Made by a program: the position numbers and the translations under genes. The notes under the pieces were generated by a model. That model searched no databases. It was not told the origin of the DNA and saw only the letters and a program-made list of their open reading frames with translations. Of a stretch of 43,922 bases of DNA, positions 41,239 through 43,922 are shown piece after piece. The stretch is taken from NCBI GenBank assembly GCA_015039315.1, contig WIDE01000020.1:262969-306890 (forward strand). Direction: 5' to 3'. This DNA is from Clavulina sp. PMI_390 (lineage: Eukaryota; Basidiomycota; Agaricomycetes; Cantharellales; Hydnaceae). The first letter of the stretch is position 1; each line of letters opens with the position of its first letter.

Positions 41239-43308
41239 ATGCCAGTGCTCACAGCCAACCCGCCATCCCACCCGTTCCGCTGTGTTCTCCATGGCATCGA
41301 TCCAACTTCTGAGGCTGTCAATACTAACAAAATCCCGACTCCCGGAGATTTTCAACAGATATACAATCTGTACTGGAATGACCCTGTGAAGGGCGAATTT
41401 TCCTCTGCGTCAGCGCACGACTATTTCATTGGTGTACTGTCTGCGTATGGCCAAATGGAGGACACGATCAGAAGCAACGTATGTGTGCTCCCTGACTCCC
41501 TTCTTGGCACACGCTGTATTACATTGCTTAATTCTCTACCTAATAGGCCGAGCTAAACTGGGAACGTGTTCAAGCTTCACTCCCAGACAGGTATGGACAT
41601 CGCCCTGCCCTAGCTTCAATACACCGTGCACAGAGCCTCTACTCCACTTGGGTGCAGCCCCTTGTGGTGGCGTGGATCGATGAGGTGGAGGTCCAGAAAC
41701 GATTGTGGGCGAAAGAAACACACGATCTCGACGCATCATTCTCCGACTTGTACACACCGGAAAATTCACGCTACAAGTGGAGAGATATTACGAAAATGTA
41801 GACGTCATTTATTGTTCTTTTTATCCGTGAAGGCATCTTCTCACAAAACACCTGTGCAAACCTAGTGATATCTCCAATATTCAGCAGCTTCTCCTATTTC
41901 TCCACGATCGTCAACGACAAGAGCTAGAGCTTGAGCTAAGAAGGTCCACTAATCCAACAGCTCAAGACTTCGTTACTCAGATTGCGACCACTCCTATGTT
42001 ACGGAAATGTGCACGCAATCTACCTCCGAATGCTGCTCAATGTTTGATGCTTATGGTCCAACAGGTGCGTTTGGCAATGAACGTATAATCTCCTCCGTCA
42101 TTACAAATTATTAACCTTCACCAAAAGACGCTCGACTCACAGGGCAAGTCGGCACAAACCAAGATTGACCACACCCTCGTCAAACTTCTTCAGGACATCG
42201 CATATACCACACGATCCTTCCCATATTTTGCCCGGGTCAATGTATTCAATGTCAGCCGGGGTCCCGTCAGAGGAGGAACGGAAGGCGCCTTGTTCGTTGC
42301 AAGGCTCGATGGGAACGAGGTGATGGTGAAGGTCCATCGTGACCACTATGCTGGAATCCTGTCCAAACCGCTCATGTACGAATTATTTCAAGTAAGTCTG
42401 GATTCCGGATCCCAGCAAATCAAGTGTATCATGGCAATCTAAACACTCCCCACCCCCCACTTAGCGAGAATCTCGGAACTTGCTCATTTGGTACCAGCTT
42501 TCTCGACGGAAATTGGAGAATATCGTGCCTTTGGAAGGGGTCTCGATCATCGAGAAAGATGATCACGACATCGTGACCAGAGCTGTTATGTCTCGCTGGG
42601 TGAGCGCGGAAGAGTGGATGAAGTCATTTCATGACCAAGTCGGCCACTCTACCATGTATAGGAAAAGAGGGTTCAAACAGTTGGTGAGCTATCGAAATCG
42701 CGAAAAGACCCACACTTTTCTCATAGTTAAACCTTCTGCAGGTCAAAGGCATTGCTTTCGGCCTGTTGATTCTCCATCGAAACCACATTATCCATGGAGA
42801 CCTACACCTGGTAGATATCTCGGAATATCGACCACTTCGCAGCATCTCATCCCCTGGATTTTATCTGTAGGCCAATGTTCTACTCAAAGTAAATGCGAAT
42901 CATGACATCCTTCGCGTCATGCTCTGTGATTTCGGCATGACTCGCATCAGCCGATTACTCCTACAGGAACCCAATAGCACTTCGGTTCAACCTTGGGTAT
43001 CCTTCAAGCCTGGGTACGCGCCTCCCGAGAATCGAACGGCTGAACAAAGTCCAGAAGCACCTGGTGACGTATTCTCGTTTGCGATTGCGATGTGGCACTG
43101 GGTGCAGGAACGCCCGCCAACATCCCATGAAGCGCCGAATGGCACACTGCCTGAGAAGATGCCAAATGCTTGGAAGGAGATCGTGATGGAGGATGAAGAC
43201 GAGGACGGAATGTACAGCTTGGCAAGATGGATGACGGATGCGGATCCCAAAAAGCGTCCAACAATAGAAGTCGTGATGCGGGAGCTCCGGCGACTTGGCT
43301 ACGTCTAA
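41239..43308 (+). CDS. Fungal protein-kinase-like gene
   Basis: The likely start at 41239 gives MPVLTANPPSHPFRCVLHGI. An N-terminal helical region of about 200-250 residues is not recognised (YGQMEDTIRSN, AELNWERVQASLPDR, LLLFLHDRQRQELELELR, CLMLMVQQ). The kinase domain follows: FNVSRGPVRGGTEGALFVAR as the Gly-rich loop, VMVKVHRDHY with the putative Lys, RRKLENIVPLEGV, and AFGLLILHRNHIIHGDLHLA with NVLLK as the catalytic loop. Here HGD replaces HRD, and an intron splits the loop at HL|AN. Next come LCDFGMTRIS (DFG), then PGYAPPENR (APE), GDVFSFAIAMWHWVQERPP, and WMTDADPKKRPTIEVVMREL, ending RRLGYV. All key residues except the HRD Arg are present, so it could be active. Substrate is unknown. 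Exon borders between 41480 and 42460 are approximate. Confidence 0.75.
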
Positions 43309-43922
43309 TCACACTATTGGTATTGCGCTCAGTCAGCTTAAAAATCGAGAGAACTGTGTAGTGAATATGATATCTCTAATGCCTGCGGTATGCTCATGAT
43401 GCTACCACTCATCTGGGTTATGTCAAAGCAATTGGGCGCTCGATATTGCCATCATCACACGTCTACAAGCTTGTGGCAAGCTTTATATGTACGGTAGGAT
43501 CAATTGACTTTATTGGGCGGAATAATGGTCCTATAAACATCGAAGCGGCATTTGTTGAGAATCAGCGCTCCGGTTGAGATTTTTTTGAATGGGAATTATG
43601 TGCTAAATTCAGAGTCACTGATAACCTTGCTTCTGTGGTTCATCTTTCCTTTGAGAAAGGGCTCGTGTGGTAACTTAAGCTTAATAATAGTTGTCCAAGA
43701 CAGTGGCGGAGTCCACGGAGGGCGGGGTTCATTGCAATCTGGATCGCACTCCAGAAGGTTGTCTAAGATTGGGGAGTCAATGAGGTATAAGAGGTCATTC
43801 AGTAGGTGAAGAGATTAATTGAGATTATATTCTGCAGTCCAGTGCGGTCACGCCCGTCGTGGAGGTTCGAGACAGACCCTAATTAGCACAATGGTGGTCC
43901 AGTGGCGAGATAAGTGCGAGTA
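43309..43922. other. Right-hand non-coding tail
   Basis: No gene is recognised. Near the edge (about 43834-43909) there are short stretches resembling pol III internal promoter boxes: GCAGTCCAGTGCGG, GGTTCGAGAC and GGTCCAGTGGCG. No complete tRNA cloverleaf is formed, and the sequence is cut by the window end. Confidence 0.35.

Overview
The window is a gene-dense piece of a filamentous basidiomycete genome, most likely an Agaricomycete. Supporting signs are nearly every gene being split by many short introns (about 50-80 nt, GT/AG with CTRAY-like branch sites), very short divergent promoters, a cellulose-active AA9 monooxygenase typical of plant-biomass degraders, a decayed Ty3/gypsy fragment, and protein sequences that align well to conserved fungal families. 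No prokaryotic features, CRISPR arrays or rRNA genes were seen. The species cannot be named from the sequence alone.

Layout, left to right. (1) 0-6 kb: ribosomal protein eL37 (+); a Ty3/gypsy RNase H relic (-); mitochondrial ribosomal protein mL54 (-); and, divergent from it, a TFIIIC WD40 subunit of the GTF3C2/Sfc6 type (+). (2) 6-10.5 kb: the SEC20/BNIP1 SNARE gene (-), which carries a perfect 137-bp tandem duplication over an exon/intron border, then a single-pass membrane protein with KDP and HPKFP repeats (-). (3) 11-15.4 kb: splicing factor PRP3 (-) and a secreted AA9 lytic polysaccharide monooxygenase (-). (4) 15.9-24 kb: a KH-domain splicing protein of the KHDC4/BLOM7 type (-), divergent over only 62 bp from proteasome subunit RPN1 (+), then a PTEN-type lipid phosphatase (+).

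(5) 24.2-29 kb is the accessory part. It holds the 3' half of an MFS transporter, cut off by a 1.35-kb foldback-type element with about 450-bp inverted repeats and a TA target duplication. Next to it is a TPR-protein gene that has taken up a roughly 107-bp poly-A retroposon exactly at a splice acceptor and has an in-frame TGA. (6) 29.9-40.1 kb is housekeeping again: UTP12/DIP2/WDR3 (-, with an apparent GC-AG first intron), aspartyl aminopeptidase APE4 (+), dynamin DNM1 (-) and eIF1A-like EIF1AD (+). (7) 41.2-43.3 kb: a fungal protein-kinase-like gene (+), then a non-coding tail with pol-III-box-like sequence at the window edge.

The genes are not one pathway. Most serve core information processing (translation, Pol III transcription, splicing, rRNA processing), membrane traffic and dynamics (SEC20, DNM1), protein turnover (RPN1, APE4) and signalling (PTEN, kinase). 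The most interesting biology is in structure: recent duplications and insertions that the splicing apparatus could hide, at 6.5-6.8 kb and 28.16-28.30 kb, and the foldback element at 25-26.3 kb. I found no convincing new multi-gene system.
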